Under the pieces are notes generated by a model, which saw only the letters and a list, made by a program, of their open reading frames with translations, was not told where the DNA came from and made no database searches. 64,000 nt of DNA from Pontederia crassipes (Eukaryota; Streptophyta; Magnoliopsida; Commelinales; Pontederiaceae). Position numbers and translations under genes: made by a program. Positions 22,822 through 34,985 of this stretch are shown piece after piece (the stretch's first letter is position 1; each line of letters begins with the position of its first letter). The stretch spans positions 68,834,118 to 68,898,117 of the forward strand of contig CM060190.1 in NCBI GenBank assembly GCA_030549335.1, given 5' to 3'.

Positions 22822-25800
22822 ATGGATCCATCGGAACACGAATCAACTCGCGAAGTGGAGAGGGAGGAGGAGGAAGGAGTCTCCGTGGTGGCTTCTTCGA
22901 AGGACTCCGGCGGCGATGGCTATAAACGGAAACTAGATGAATTAGAGCCCTTCGAACGCGAGGACGAGGCCCCGCTGAAGAAAAAAGAAGTATATTTTGG
23001 TGCGGAGGCCTTGGACTGTGACGAGGCCGGATCGAACGGCGGTAGAGTGGAGGTCGATGACGCTGGGGTGGATGAGGAGGCGGCATCGGCCCTCGCTGGC
23101 CAAGCCCATGCAGCTGGTAACTGCTCCCTTTCTTGATGCTTTTTAAGGTTTGATGACAAGAAACCGTAGTGATTCCCAATCTGTCTTCGTGTTGGTGGGA
23201 GTTGGTTCCACAGGAGTTATTACCACAGATCAGGCGGAAGCAGCAGATGGAAGGGACATTGGGTCGACGGAAAATGGGATCTCTGTGCAAGCCCCCTTAT
23301 CTGGAGCTGGTAATGAGAAGACTGATGCGGAAGAGGAACACCGTGATAATGGTGTGAACAATTCTGGCATCGGTATGAGTTTCGTTTTTACTCTAGTTTT
23401 CTAAGAAAACTCCTCTTTGAGTTGCTATTGTTTACTTGGTGATTCTGCCAAAACTTTAGGTGTTTCCGAGAAATAATGGACATTCATTCATAATCGTCGT
23501 TTGCTAAATTGAGTTTATTTGAAGAAGTTTACATCCCGGTTTCTGTTCTTAGGATAAAATCATGTCAGAATTTGTATCTATGCGATTTATGCACTGAGAA
23601 TTGCCTGGGTATGCCACAATTACTGATCTGCAGATGTCTGGTCATTCTCAGACAATGTCCCTTGTATGATGTACAAGTTTTGTGCATCTATTTTACTGTT
23701 AGCTGTGTGCTATTTATTTTTACTGATAATTACAACATAGGGAGCGGGAACTGATATCTCAAACTTTTGCAAATACCACGGGCGTTTACCTCAAATAAGC
23801 TCTCAAAGTAACAACCGAACTTCAATTCATTCCATCTGCAGGCGTTCAATTTGAAATGCAGAATTCAGGGCAATATGATGGAAATGACAGTCTTCATTCA
23901 GCAGAGAATACCCAGGATGCGTCTGCACCTTTGACTGAGTCTGAATCAACCTCACTTAAAATTGAAGTTCCTAATAGTAAGGTAATTTGCTTCTTTTCCT
24001 CAACAATATCTGAATATCCTCCTGGATGTGGTGTTCTCTTTTATTTTTTAGGGTGAAAATGATGAACAACCAATTGTAATAGTCTGGTTTGTATAATTTA
24101 ATTCTGTTATGCACTTGTGAAAACCTGTAGATCACATAACCATGAGTTGTGGAAATTGTGAAATTCCGATATTCTGTGTTAGTTTATCACAAAGAGATAA
24201 ACAGGTTAGAAGAACTAGAACAATTAAGGTGTAAAAATTTAAAGTATTCTTTTGTGTAATAATTATCTTTATGTATTTCATATAGAAAAGTTGGGTCGCA
24301 ACGGGAGCATTCTGCATCTGAATGTCTGAACTTTCAAGGACATTGCCATATTAATTCGGGGTCTGTGTGTTTAATTGGAACCTATTTTGAATGCCATTCC
24401 AGAAATAATTGTATCCTATTTTTTAGTTGGTAATAGTTTCAGTCTTTTTTAATGGTGATGTTCTCCTTAAATTAATTTGGAAAAGGAAAACTTGAAAAGC
24501 ATTGGACGACTACCTGTGTGTTGGGTGACTAGTCAAATTACTTTATCAATCCTTTACCTCTGTAAAACTAAAACAAACCTGAGGAGTACTGGTGTGCTCT
24601 TTTTTTAAATTTAGGACAAAGTAATTACTTTTATTTTGGTAATCCAAATCATGTTTCCTCTTCATGAAATGCAGTAGGAAGTTACTCATTTCTTTTCCTT
24701 CTTTATTTAAAAATATGCTGAACTTGAAAGATTTTTCTTTCCATCTAGGAGAACTTGCAGACAAACACATTTTACTTCCTTTGTAAATAGATTTTATTGA
24801 AGGGCACTTCTCTTAACTTCCTGCTAGCTGAAAAGGCCTTTTGTACTTAATTATTTTGTGAGAGTAATAATATTTCTTTTTTTCTTCTGTTGGTTTAGGG
24901 TTCGCATATTTTGTTTCTCCTGTTTGAATTTATAAATGTCTTCAGTTTATAGTTCCATTAAATGGACAAAGGGGAACATTATCTCATTGATAGTTAAAGG
25001 CGTTTCTTCTGGTCAGCTTCTTATTCTGGTTAGATTGCACATGTTTCCTTGAGTAACTATAATAATTATGGGCATTGATAAGTTGGATCAAACAGTATTC
25101 ATGATTATTAGGTGTTTTAATTCCACCTTTGTGATCTTCTGATTTTTTTTTGAAACGGGTGATCTTCTGATTTTTAGTCCATCTAAAACAAATATATGGA
25201 AATCAAGTTACATGAAATTATGTTTTATTTAGCTTTTTTTCCACACATTACTCTCGGTGCATATCAGCTATCTTCATGTGAAGATTATTGGCATGTATAA
25301 TTTAACATCCTTCACTATCCTCCTAAAAAACATCCTTTACTATCCGGAGTGATTTTAATGTCTCATCATAGATTTTACCACACAAAGTTTTTATCCCTCA
25401 CAATAATAATATTCTCTGCCGAGTGTTTATAGGTGCCTTCAATATGCAAGTCATTTCCCCTTAAGAATATGTGCTCGGTATGTAAGAAATATCATGCTGA
25501 TTGAATTTTTAAAGTGCTACTGTTTAACTGGTAAGAAAAATTATTCTAATAAAAATTGCCTAACAGATGGATAGGCAGACAATTTGTTCGGGTTTGCAGT
25601 AGCATTCACTGTATTTTCTGTGCCAGACTCCTAGTCTTTTGTGATTGGGAGATGTGCTGCATAATGCCATGACATTGACAATATTGGGATACTTGTAAAC
25701 TTTATATCCTCTCGTTTCATGGGATATTATGCATTCATTATCAAAACATGAAAGATGATGAATCAATGTTGAGGCATAATGGAAAGAGTTGGTCTTTTGT

Positions 25801-28800
25801 GGAGAGGGATCAAGTGGAAACGAATTTCTTGACCTCAGAAAAAAATCTTTGCAGGTTGGTATTCTTATTGGTAAAGCTGGCGATACAATCAAGTCCTTGC
25901 AATACAGCTCTGGTGCAAAAATCCAGATTACAAAGGATGCTGAAGCTGATCGACAATCTTCGACTAGGTCGGTGGAGCTAATAGGGACCCTGGAATGTAT
26001 TAATAAGGCAGAAAAACTGATTAGGGATGTCATAGCTGAGGTATCCATCCCTACCCGGTCCTCAGAATTGAATGGTAGTTTTTATTGTTTGTGGTTTTTC
26101 TCATGCTCTGGATCCATGTAGGCTGATGCAGGTGGTTCTCCATCACTTGTTGCAAGGGGATTTGGTACTCTACAATCTGGTGGAGATGAAGCTGAAATTA
26201 AAGTTCCAAATGAAAAGGTATTTTTGTATTGTTTTCTGTCGAATCTCATGAACATGGATCAACGAAGCGTCGTATGATCCATGTAGCCGACCCCACCTAG
26301 TGGGATAAGGCTTTGTTGTTGTTGTTGTTTCTGATATCCTCTGCCATTTAGTTAGCACAATTGCATTCACCTTTCCAAGTCACCTTTATTCAACTGTCTT
26401 TCGCAGGTTGGATTAATTATAGGAAAGGGTGGTGAGACAATTAGGAACCTTCAAACCAGATCTTGTGCCCGCATACAGGTAGACACGTGTCTCTTTGAAA
26501 CTGTTAGAAGGATAAACAAATCTCTCTGTTATTGGATTCATGATTATCCACACTGAAACATTTTATGGGTAGTTGATACCACAACAACTCGCTGAGGGTG
26601 ATTTCTCAAAGGAAAGGACTGTTCGAATAACTGGAAACAAAAAACAAATTGAAACTGCTAAAGAAATGATTAAGGAGGTTATAAATCAGGTTTGTTTCTG
26701 AACACAGCTTGCTTTTCTTTAGGTTGTTTGGTGAAGTTTGACGACTAAGAACCATAATCTTGTACATATCAACTGAACTCAGTTGCTCAGATGTGATTCA
26801 TATCATACGTGATGGAATGACTAGGTTATGGCTTGCTTATTTACCGGTTATTCCTTTTTTTAATTTCTTTTTCATTTTCATCCATGCTGTTTTTGTCAGC
26901 TGGGATTGGGAGCTTAGTTATAAAAATATTTTAGTTGTCATTTTAGTTTTGCTAGTTGTCATTTTTCCATTTCAATTGACACTAAAATGATCTACAGCAA
27001 GTCTATGTGAACATCATCATTAGTTCAGTTTTGCTAGTTATCATTTTTCCTTTTCAAATGACACTGAAATGATGTTCCGCAAGTCTGTGAAGAGTTGATG
27101 TTACAATATGGTTTTCAAGGACGTTCAAAAAGAAAGAAAAAAAACATTCTTGTCACATTCGTATATCTTCTATGCTTGATTTATTGTAGGCGGCAAATAA
27201 GTGGATAAGCTAATTTCATTTGCTAACACGTGCAATGTAGTTTGAATCAGTATGTGCTTACAAGGCATTATTCCTGGAATGTCTCAAAATATGCTATAAA
27301 TATTACTTGGTATATTCTAAGGTTCTCCATAAACTATTTGCAGTTAGCATTTCTCAATTGATTATTCCCTCTTAGGAAATTGTTTTCATTCATGCGCAAT
27401 CTATATGGTAAAAACGGAGCTAACATAGTGCATGTTTTAGAACTTGTTACTTTTACTATTGATATTTAGTAAATCCCTCAAGTCTGGAGTGAAGATAATA
27501 TTTTCATAGACAAATATGGAATATCCTATATCTTATGCAATTACATTGTCTGTTGATTCCCCAAAAAATCTGCTAAGAAGTTGATGCTTTCTGCATGGGG
27601 TTAAATATTTGTGTGAACTGATAACTATTCCATACATTTTGAACCACAATTCTAGCCGTCCAATTTATTCTATGCCATTCTGAGTATTATGAACTATAAT
27701 TCTAGCCGTCCAACTTATTCTATGCCATTCTGAGTATTATGCTCAATTTAACTAATATAGAAATCTATCCAGTTTTCATTTATAGACTTGATGTTGCTCA
27801 AGAGTCAAAACTCCAAACTTCGCATAACATTCAAAATGATATATCTTAGATTGGACAGCTGATATCAGGATTCACACTGTGAATTAATTGTGGGTTTACA
27901 CAAACATTTAATCCTTCTGTGTATTAGTTGCATAAAAAATCACGAAAAATTCACGGCATCTGCATTGAGTATATTTTTGTTTGGGAGAAAGTAAAGTCTT
28001 AGCTTGGCCTACTCATGCATGATCCAAGAAAAATGCACTTGTGCCGCTTCCAATGGTTTTGTTAATGCGGAAGGAGCCATTTTCGAATTGGTTGGCTTTC
28101 AAAGTGCAGATGTGACTATGCCTTTGCAAATGAGGTGAACATTGCTTTATTGGTAAGCAAAATCCTCGCATTGCTCACTGTCATCTATTGAAGAGGGATA
28201 TTATGCTTTAGCATTTGCCGCTCCAGGATGCGCGGTGAGTGAGATAAGCTTCATTAGCATCATGATTCAATGATTAGCATCAGGTGCTCCATGTGTAAGT
28301 TATTCTTTTCAAATAAAGTACCATTGTGACCCAATGACAATATCATGCCCTTCAGGGATCTAAAAAACACCTTTGTATCAATTATCAATAATCCATTTAT
28401 TCCCAAGTCAACTAGTCTCTTGTATGCTCTGAAGTTGATAATGCGACATCTCACTCAATTGTTTGGTTTGTAAATGCTTTATGTATCATGTCATAATTTG
28501 TGGTAGCTTCTGTCTTTCATTCATTCTTAAACATGGCTTCTTGATCTTGTCTCTGTATAAACTAACAATGATAGAAATCTTTTATTTACCTTTCTTGTTC
28601 ACATTGCCTCCTTTTACCTTGAATATGTAAAAGGTGTTAGAGGGCGAATCTATTTCTTAGGTTAACCATGAGTGCTTTTCCACATACCTATATGTCTAAA
28701 GAAATAGGTGATTCTATTTCTCTGGGGTGATCCTGTTCACATGCCTATTTGTCTAAAAAAAGCATACTTTTCTGCATGTAATGTTTTTGCAGATACTTAT

Positions 28801-30077
28801 CTTGTTTGATCTTGTTTGCTTGGTGACCATTGTGATTCATCTAATACAATTCTGGTCCATCGCCATATTACAAGTTATATATTACTATGCATTTCTCCTC
28901 TCATTCTTTAATCAAATGTTATGATTTGATTCTTTTATCAAATATGATATTTTTGGGTTCATTTTTGTAATTTTGGTATCTTGGTTCTGCAGTAGAGAAA
29001 ATTGTGCTGTCATTTTGTTTTTTGAACATATAATAACTTCTTATTTTGCAGACAACCATGAGGTCATCGTCCCTCTCAGGTGGATACAGCCAACAAAATT
29101 TCCATCATTGGGGTTCAACACAAACCCAATGGGGAGTCCAAGCGACAGGCGAACATACTATGGGCTATGGTTATCAGCAAAGAGGCAGGTACCAATCGTC
29201 CCAGGCAGCACGATTTACTCAACCTCATGGAACTCATCCACATCAGCCTTCAAGAGGCAGCTTTGGAGCTGGCTGGGATCAAAGGCCAACTACTGGATAT
29301 GACTATTATGGTCATCCTACAGGCACTCAGTCATCGTATCCAATGCCCAATAATACAGCCACAAATCCTCCATCTATGAACTACAACAGTGGGCAACCAC
29401 AAGGTCCTAATTATGGATATCCTGCACAGCCTACTCAGCAGAATTATGGCCAGAGCTATAACGAGCCAAAATATGATGGCCAAGGACAGCAGTATTATGG
29501 ACAACAACCGATGGGCATGCAGTCTGGTGCCTATGGCCAGCAAATGAGTGCTCCCCAACCAGGATACAGTCAGCAACAATCATTCGGCCAACCAGCCTTT
29601 GGTGTTCCAACTCAAGGGTTGCCACCATCTTATCCGCCACCTAGAGCGAGTCAGCTGGGGGATCCAGTGTATCAAAGTTCGGGCCCACCAACTTATGCAT
29701 CAACTGGACCTACTCAGCAGTCGTATCCTTATGGTTCTAATGCTCCACCACAGCAATCGACTGCTTACAATCAGACTTATGCCCAACAGCCAGCTGCTTA
29801 CTCTCAGCAAGGTGGGCAATATACTTCTGCCTATGTCCAAGGTGGAGAGCACATGCCTGCTTATTCTCAGCCAGGTGCACCTCCTGGTGGTTATGCTCAG
29901 TATCCAGTTTCCCAGCAAAGCTACGGAGACCCTGCCGCGAACAACGCTGCTTACGGTTATCCTAGTGCGCCAGCATCAGCAGGTTATGCGCCGACAGCAC
30001 CAGCTACAGGTTATGCCACAACAGCTCCTGCTGGGAGCAACCTGCCAGGTTATGTTCAGCAGCCAGCAAATCCGTGA
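22822..30077 (+). CDS. KH-domain RNA/DNA-binding protein, FUBP-like
   Basis: Eight exons join in frame: 22822-23116, 23214-23372, 23842-23981, 25855-26040, 26122-26217, 26407-26478, 26573-26689 and 29052-30077 (696 residues). The start is the ATG giving MDPSEHES; an earlier GTG is not used. Residues 1-190 are acidic with a KRKLDEL basic patch. KH1 (about 192-258) carries the GXXG loop in VGILIGKAGDTIK, and KH2 (about 286-354) has VGLIIGKGGETIR. Residues 356-696 are Gln/Tyr/Pro/Gly-rich low complexity (YGQQ, GYAQYP), typical of FUBP-type proteins. Plant members are nuclear nucleic-acid binders thought to act in RNA processing or transcription. Phases 1,1,0,0,0,0,0 agree at every junction. Intron 5 holds a SINE relic and intron 7 (2.4 kb) two local duplications. 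The family is clear; the exact orthologue is not. Confidence 0.92.
26235..26331 (+). mobile_element. 5'-truncated SINE relic in a KH-gene intron
   Basis: The segment shares 'catgaacatggatcaacga', 'cgtatgatccatgtagccga' and 'cctagtgggataaggctttg' followed by (TTG)n with the fuller copy at 37718-37901, but here in sense orientation and lacking the 5' half. A short flanking similarity (tttctg) is too weak to call a target duplication. It lies wholly in intron 5. Confidence 0.75.
26939..27742. repeat. Local duplications in intron 7 of the KH gene
   Basis: A 50-base unit (27641-27690) is repeated in tandem at 27691-27740 with a few differences; its core is AATTCTAGCCGTCCAA. Upstream, a roughly 60-base block beginning near 26942 (tttgctagttgtcattttt) recurs near 27031 with small changes. 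Both look like simple segmental duplications. Confidence 0.75.
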
Positions 30078-31000
30078 GCTGTACTATCACATCTGACTGC
30101 ACCGCGCCCTCATAGGCAAGGCCATGGTGGCAGGTGCGTAAGCCAAAAAAGGTCTCCTTGTTCTTGGCTAGTATGATGCCGCGCAGAGCATGGTCATCGG
30201 TTAGAATGGTCTACCAATTATCTGGGCCTATCATATGATTGCTAGACATTCTGGTTTAGATTTTGGAAGTAACATGAGGAATCTTGTAACAAACCTGATA
30301 AATTAATTGCTTGGGTTCTACTGCCATACCATCACCCTAGTAAGAAATTCTCTATACAATATATCTGCACTTTGTTGGATGGTTTGCTTCCTTACCCTTA
30401 CTTTAGTTGTTCCAAATACAGTTTTAATGTTTTATTTTTTAATCTTATGAGCTGTTTATTTCTTGATGATTTGCAGAGATACAACGTCTCCCAGTCCCTT
30501 TTATGTCATGTTTTACGTGTTTCTTCACTTTTGCTATCACAATTCCTTGAGTATATAAGGGTTGTTTGGTTCAAAATTTATTAAGAAAAAGAGAAGATAA
30601 AGAGCATGAAGGGAAATGATAGAAAAAGAAATGTAGGAGAATGAAAGTGAATAGTTATTTTTGTTTGGTTGATATCATTAAAGAAAAGAGAATGAAATGA
30701 ATGTTAAGTGATTAATTTATTTAGATGATTTTATTTTTTGCATATACAGTTGAATGTTTAATTTATTTGATCAAAATTAAAAAAAAATATATTTATCTTT
30801 TTTTCATTTCGATTTGAATGAGAAAAAAATAGAACAAGAATGAGATCTTTTCTTTCTTTTTTTTCTCTAATTTAAATTTAATCAAATTAAATTCAACGCA
30901 GACCATATACGCAAACATGGACTGTAAAAGGCTTTATAATGACAAGGCTCGGTAACCCAATTCAAAGGAATTAAAAGAAGAGTAAAGAGTTGTTGGCGCT
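30078..31000. other. 3' flank of the KH gene and AT-rich spacer
   Basis: The first 250-300 bases should be the KH-gene 3' untranslated region. From 30556 to 30905 a purine-rich, then pyrimidine-rich block begins 'ggttgtttggtt' and ends 'caacgcagacc'. It could be a small MITE, but the ends match only loosely and no target duplication is visible. Confidence 0.3.
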
Positions 31001-32062
31001 AAGCAGCCTAGATGTCATCTGGTCCTTTTTTTTTCTTTTTCCCTTCTCTTTTTTTCTCAATTGCGTCTCTTTCTTGTCGGCCGAATTCTTCTTGCACGAG
31101 CAACCCTAACCCCGAATACTGCGAGTGTCGACGGCTGTTTTTGGAGGAACGAGCATTTTCGATCGTTGACGGCAGTTGTTGGAGTGCGGTTTTGATCATT
31201 GACGACGGTTGTTGCAGGAGTGTGAGAAAAGACGGGCCACACAGTAAACTTCCTACCGTCAACCACCACCTCAACTGCGAACCTTCGTCGACCATGGAAT
31301 GTTGCCATCGACGACTTTGTGACTTGACTCATGGATTTTGAAGGTCAATTTCTTTCCTCTTTTTTATGTTTTAGTTTTTTGAGAAGACATTACGTTGCTC
31401 CGCTACGCATCGTTTCTTTCCTTTTTCCACTCTTTTTCTTTGTTTCTTTTCCTTTTTATCATATTAGAGGGGTGCATGTTTCTTTGTTTCTCCTTTTCTT
31501 TGTTTCTCCTTTTCTTTGTTCCTCCTGACAAGACGATAATGACAGAAAGTCAATGTTGTTGCAAATGCTGAGTTGTATGAAGAGTAAAAGGCCCCGATTG
31601 GGGACTCCTGTTTGACAATGCTACTATCGGATACCCTTGGTGGCAATGCAAATGTATGAAGAGTTGCAAAAGAGTTGAGGAGACTCTCTGTCCATATTGT
31701 TGTGTCTAACTACTTTCAAGTGATCACTGCGATTTTGGGTTGCACGAGATTAATCACCACAAAAGTTGAGAACTTCTACAATTGCTGATGGAGCGAAATC
31801 TTGTTTGTGCAAACTTTCCATATCTACGAAGACAATGTTTGATGAGAACGCAACATGTAAATTTTAGATGGAATAGCTAAAGAATGATTGTGTTCTTCGA
31901 CGAATGATTTAATCTCTCACTTAACATCATTATTTAGTCCAACTATTATTTGTGCTTTATAGCCCTCTATAATATCGCTTTTTCGTTTCACTACTCTTCT
32001 CATGCTTCTTTTGTCATTAAGAATTTTATAACATTGTTTTGAGCATTCTTCTTGTGACTTCA
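31001..32062. other. Repeat-like DNA, no intact gene
   Basis: The 109-codon plus frame at 31012-31341 and its minus-strand counterpart are low-complexity or serine/cysteine-rich and show no domain. AAGAGTAAAGAGT occurs near 30980 and inverted near 32942, so the whole 30.98-32.95 kb block may be one decayed element. Confidence 0.25.
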
Positions 32063-32270
32063 CTATTTCTTCTTAACCTCACAGGATAATTTTTTCGTAT
32101 TGAGAGACCTGCTACTTTACCGCAAAGATTATAGTATGCGTATGCATCTTCCTCAGTATCAAAGGTGATTCCAGGATTTGGCTTACTAGCTTAATATGAC
32201 TTTTGATTCTCATCATTAACTTGCATATCTTCATTCACACTTTTCTCAGCATTGGGCAAACTGTAGTTAT
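32063..32270 (-). pseudogene. FAR1/MULE-type DNA-binding domain fragment
   Basis: One minus-strand frame reads LPNAEKSVNEDMQVNDEN, a stop, then KPNPGITFDTEEDAYAYYN and LCGKVAGLSIRKNYP. This matches the start of the FAR1 DNA-binding domain (pattern 'G..F.s.e.Ay.fY..ya...GFsiR'), found in FAR1-related transcription factors and MuDR-type transposases. It is broken by the stop and lacks the zinc-coordinating remainder, so it is a relic. About 100 bases downstream further interrupted sequence may belong to it. Confidence 0.5.
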
Positions 32271-33311
32271 AAAAATATAAGTAAAAGTATAAAGAAAATC
32301 AAACATTCAAGGTCTGTGTTAGTGTTCTAGAAGAAAATCTTTTACTAAAACTATACCTTTCTTGTGTGCAAACATGCTCTTCAACTCATCCATTTTCACA
32401 TTGTCGACTTAATTCAATTGCATCCATATGTTACTGAGGAAAGTTTTGATAAATTCAATGTGTTTACTCTATGACTCATTTCAAGAATTAATTTCACAAA
32501 ATCAATATTTAAAAGGATGCTGGTAATAAACCCAAATATAAGTTCATTTCAATTAACCATGCAAAAATAAAGGGGGAACAATTACTCTTTCCAATATTAA
32601 CACAAGAGTGCTTAGATTAAAATCCACCCAAAGTAATCCATAAAACGAAAATGCAACATATGAATCAACAATGAAGATTTTCACAATTATAATTAGCAGC
32701 CATTTCCTTGCAAAAGGAGCAGCTTCGACCAAAGTAATCTAATCGGCCTAATTAACAGTAATTAGTCACCCACGATTGCTTTTGCTGCTCGATGTGAGAG
32801 TAATTAGTCACCTGCAATTACTTTTGCTGCTTGATGGGAGTGGAAGAGGACAGATCGCGAGCGGCGCCGGAGAGGAACGACAGGTTGTGAGCGACACCGG
32901 AGATTAAAAAAAAACTAGGATTTTATGCAAGCAGCTCACTCTTTACTCTTAAAGGAAACGTACAGATTGTATTGTTTAAATTCTCTAATAGCACTGAAAA
33001 ATAATGTTACATAGAATGTTGCTTGCTCAACATCTCTGCAGTGACTTCTTCAAATGGAGGGTTTCCCAAGTTTTTGCATCAAAAGGCAACACTAAAATAG
33101 TCTTGCAAATGCACTGAGAATTTATTTTCAAAATCCACAGCATGGCCGATCATAATTCATACACGTCCCTTAATACATCCTGAGTCAAATTTTCAGGATA
33201 ATAAACGTACCAAATATAAGCTAAATCCTGATGTCAAAGATAACTGTAGTTACTGTAATGACCATCGTGCATTTTAACTTCATGTCATAGCTTGCTACCT
33301 TGTAGGAGGCT
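32271..33311. other. Spacer with a tandem duplication and the uL18 3' flank
   Basis: Two copies of a roughly 45-50-base unit (agtaattagtcacc, then ttgcttttgctgctcgatg) lie in tandem at 32757-32840, followed by two GC-rich near-copies of 'agcg(g/a)c(g/a)ccggag'. The last 200-300 bases should be the 3' untranslated region of the minus-strand ribosomal protein gene. Confidence 0.4.
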
Positions 33312-33656
33312 TCAAAGCAGCTTTACACCAACATCTCTCACAGAATCTATGACAGCCTTAATTTTTCCATGATATTTTTGCTCTCTTTTTAAGAACACGG
33401 AGACCGCTGGGATGCCCTTGAGCAGCAGACGCTCTCCCAAAATCTTCCCAATCTTCGCTGCTGCTGCAACATCTCTTGTGGACTCCATGCTTGGCCTTAG
33501 CAGCTTTTCCTGTGAGCTTGCAGAGCAGGCAACAGTAGCCGTTGGGGTATGGATGACTTGGGCATTTACATATTTGTTTGTGAAGTGCATTTTGAGCACA
33601 TAAGGCTTGAGAAAATTTATAATCCTCGGTGGCCGTGCTGGGGGAGGGATAACCAT
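33312..33656 (-). CDS. uL18-family (L18p/L5e) ribosomal protein, probably organellar
   Basis: The coding sequence is a single exon of 114 residues starting MVIPPPARPPRIINFLKPYV. The stretch from FTNKYVNAQVIHTPTATVA to the C-terminal IDSVRDVGVKLL, with TRDVAAAAKIGKILGERLL between, is the L18p/L5e 5S-rRNA-binding fold seen in small plant L18 proteins that are usually annotated as mitochondrial. An acceptor (TTTTCAG) sits at 33676-33678, 19 bases upstream of the ATG. The 5' untranslated exon probably ends at 34852, where CGCAG is followed by GT. The upstream ATG at 34969 cannot extend the protein, because its frame meets a TAG just after the join. It would therefore be an upstream open frame. 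Confidence 0.88.
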   Translation of the reverse strand: MVIPPPARPPRIINFLKPYVLKMHFTNKYVNAQVIHTPTATVACSASSQEKLLRPSMESTRDVAAAAKIGKILGERLLLKGIPAVSVFLKREQKYHGKIKAVIDSVRDVGVKLL

Positions 33657-34851
33657 TTCTATAGCAGATTATGGCCTGAAAAGAGGTAATACCAGAGAGC
33701 AATTAAAATGTGGAAGAATGGTTAAAACAAATAATGAGAAAGACATAATAACCTTGATGCATATCTGTATGCAACATATCCACAATATTCTGAAAGAACA
33801 ATTTTACAAGAGTTGCTAATCCTTCACATAATTCCTAGGAAAATAGTAATCTTGACGTAGATCTGTATGCAACTTATCCACTAACAGATTTTATTATAAC
33901 ATGTACATAAGAAATATATAGAGGTATCCATGCTCCTCTTAAATCATAAATCATCAGTCACTTTGCCAACATGGAACGGCTCTCTTTCTCTTAAGAGGTC
34001 GTCCTCCTTTGATTATAGACATTGCATATCTCTTGTATGTGAAAACAGAAGCTACCTGTTACAGCCTAATCCTATTACAATCATAATCCAGATAAATCCT
34101 GCAAACGTCCTGATAGCTTAAGCTAACAAGCATGTCCAAAATAGCATGAGATATGCAATCTCCAAAATGGCATGACCTCTTTACTTAAAAAAAAAAGGAT
34201 TTAGAATCCACACATCTCTTGTACTTCATGTCAATTATCGACATCTTTTGATCTAGCTTAGAGAAACTTGTTATGATCTTTATCTGGATTTAAAAACCTC
34301 AAAATTCACTTTCATACCATGTGAAAATTTGGTTCAGTAAACGTTTTTTTCCCTAAAACCTTAACCTTGAGGTAGTAGCCTGAGTTTTTATACTGACACA
34401 TCCAAACCCATCTAAGGCGGAAGATTTTTTTTTTCTGCACTAGATAACTTCTGTTTAGTGTTCTCCAAAAGTAACAATCTTGATGCAATGCCTACTGGCT
34501 TCCATCACCAACATAACAGTATATCACGAGTAGTTTATACATCCAAATCTTTGGTCATGGGAACGTACAATACTGGAAGAATAAAAAGGCAAAACGACGG
34601 ATTGTTAAATCCAACATTCTCCTTTGCACAACAGAACTTCTGAAAGGTGAGACTGAAAACAGAACAAGAGGCATTTAAACATCTAAAGAAATTTCATTTC
34701 TTAATCAAAACAACATAGAAAAGCTCTTTGACATGCTCACTAACTGCCAGAGAAATCACAACGGGTCTCGTGCGATTACAAGAACAATGAATAAACCAAA
34801 CGACAATCAATCCAAGTTCTTCTTTTTTGTTCCGGATTTCAAGGAAATCAC

Positions 34852-34985
34852 CTGCGAACTCCTTCAGCAAGGAAACCCTAAGCCTCCGCAGACCCTCAAC
34901 AGGACTCCCCAATCCAACCGATCGAGTAGCGCCGCACCGGAGAGCACCGGAGACGTCGACAGTGTTCAAGCTCGAGGGCTATAGA
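34852..34985 (-). other. Probable 5' untranslated exon of the uL18 gene
   Basis: GC-richer sequence containing 'cttagggtttccttgctg' (plant leader-like AGGGTTT) ends at a good donor, CGCAG followed by GTGATT, at 34850-34852. It is 1.18 kb upstream of the acceptor at 33676. It holds an upstream ATG at 34969 whose frame closes in the next exon. This is inferred from splice signals only. Confidence 0.5.

Noticed and set aside
22727-23290. 187-codon minus-strand open frame rich in Arg and Pro
   Set aside because: It lies across KH-gene exons 1 and 2 on the opposite strand, has no domain, and is explained by the GC-rich acidic coding sequence of the real gene.
29548-30096. 182-codon frame overlapping the last KH exon
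   Set aside because: Alternative frame of the Gln/Tyr-rich low-complexity exon 8. The in-frame splice join supports the other frame.
30556-30905. Possible Tourist-like MITE
   Set aside because: The ends (ggttgtttggtt and, inverted, ggtctgcgttg) match only loosely and no target duplication is visible.
34694-34969. 91-codon minus-strand frame at the start of the uL18 transcript
   Set aside because: A strong donor splits it after the first 39 codons, and the joined frame stops at once in the next exon, so it is at most an upstream open frame.
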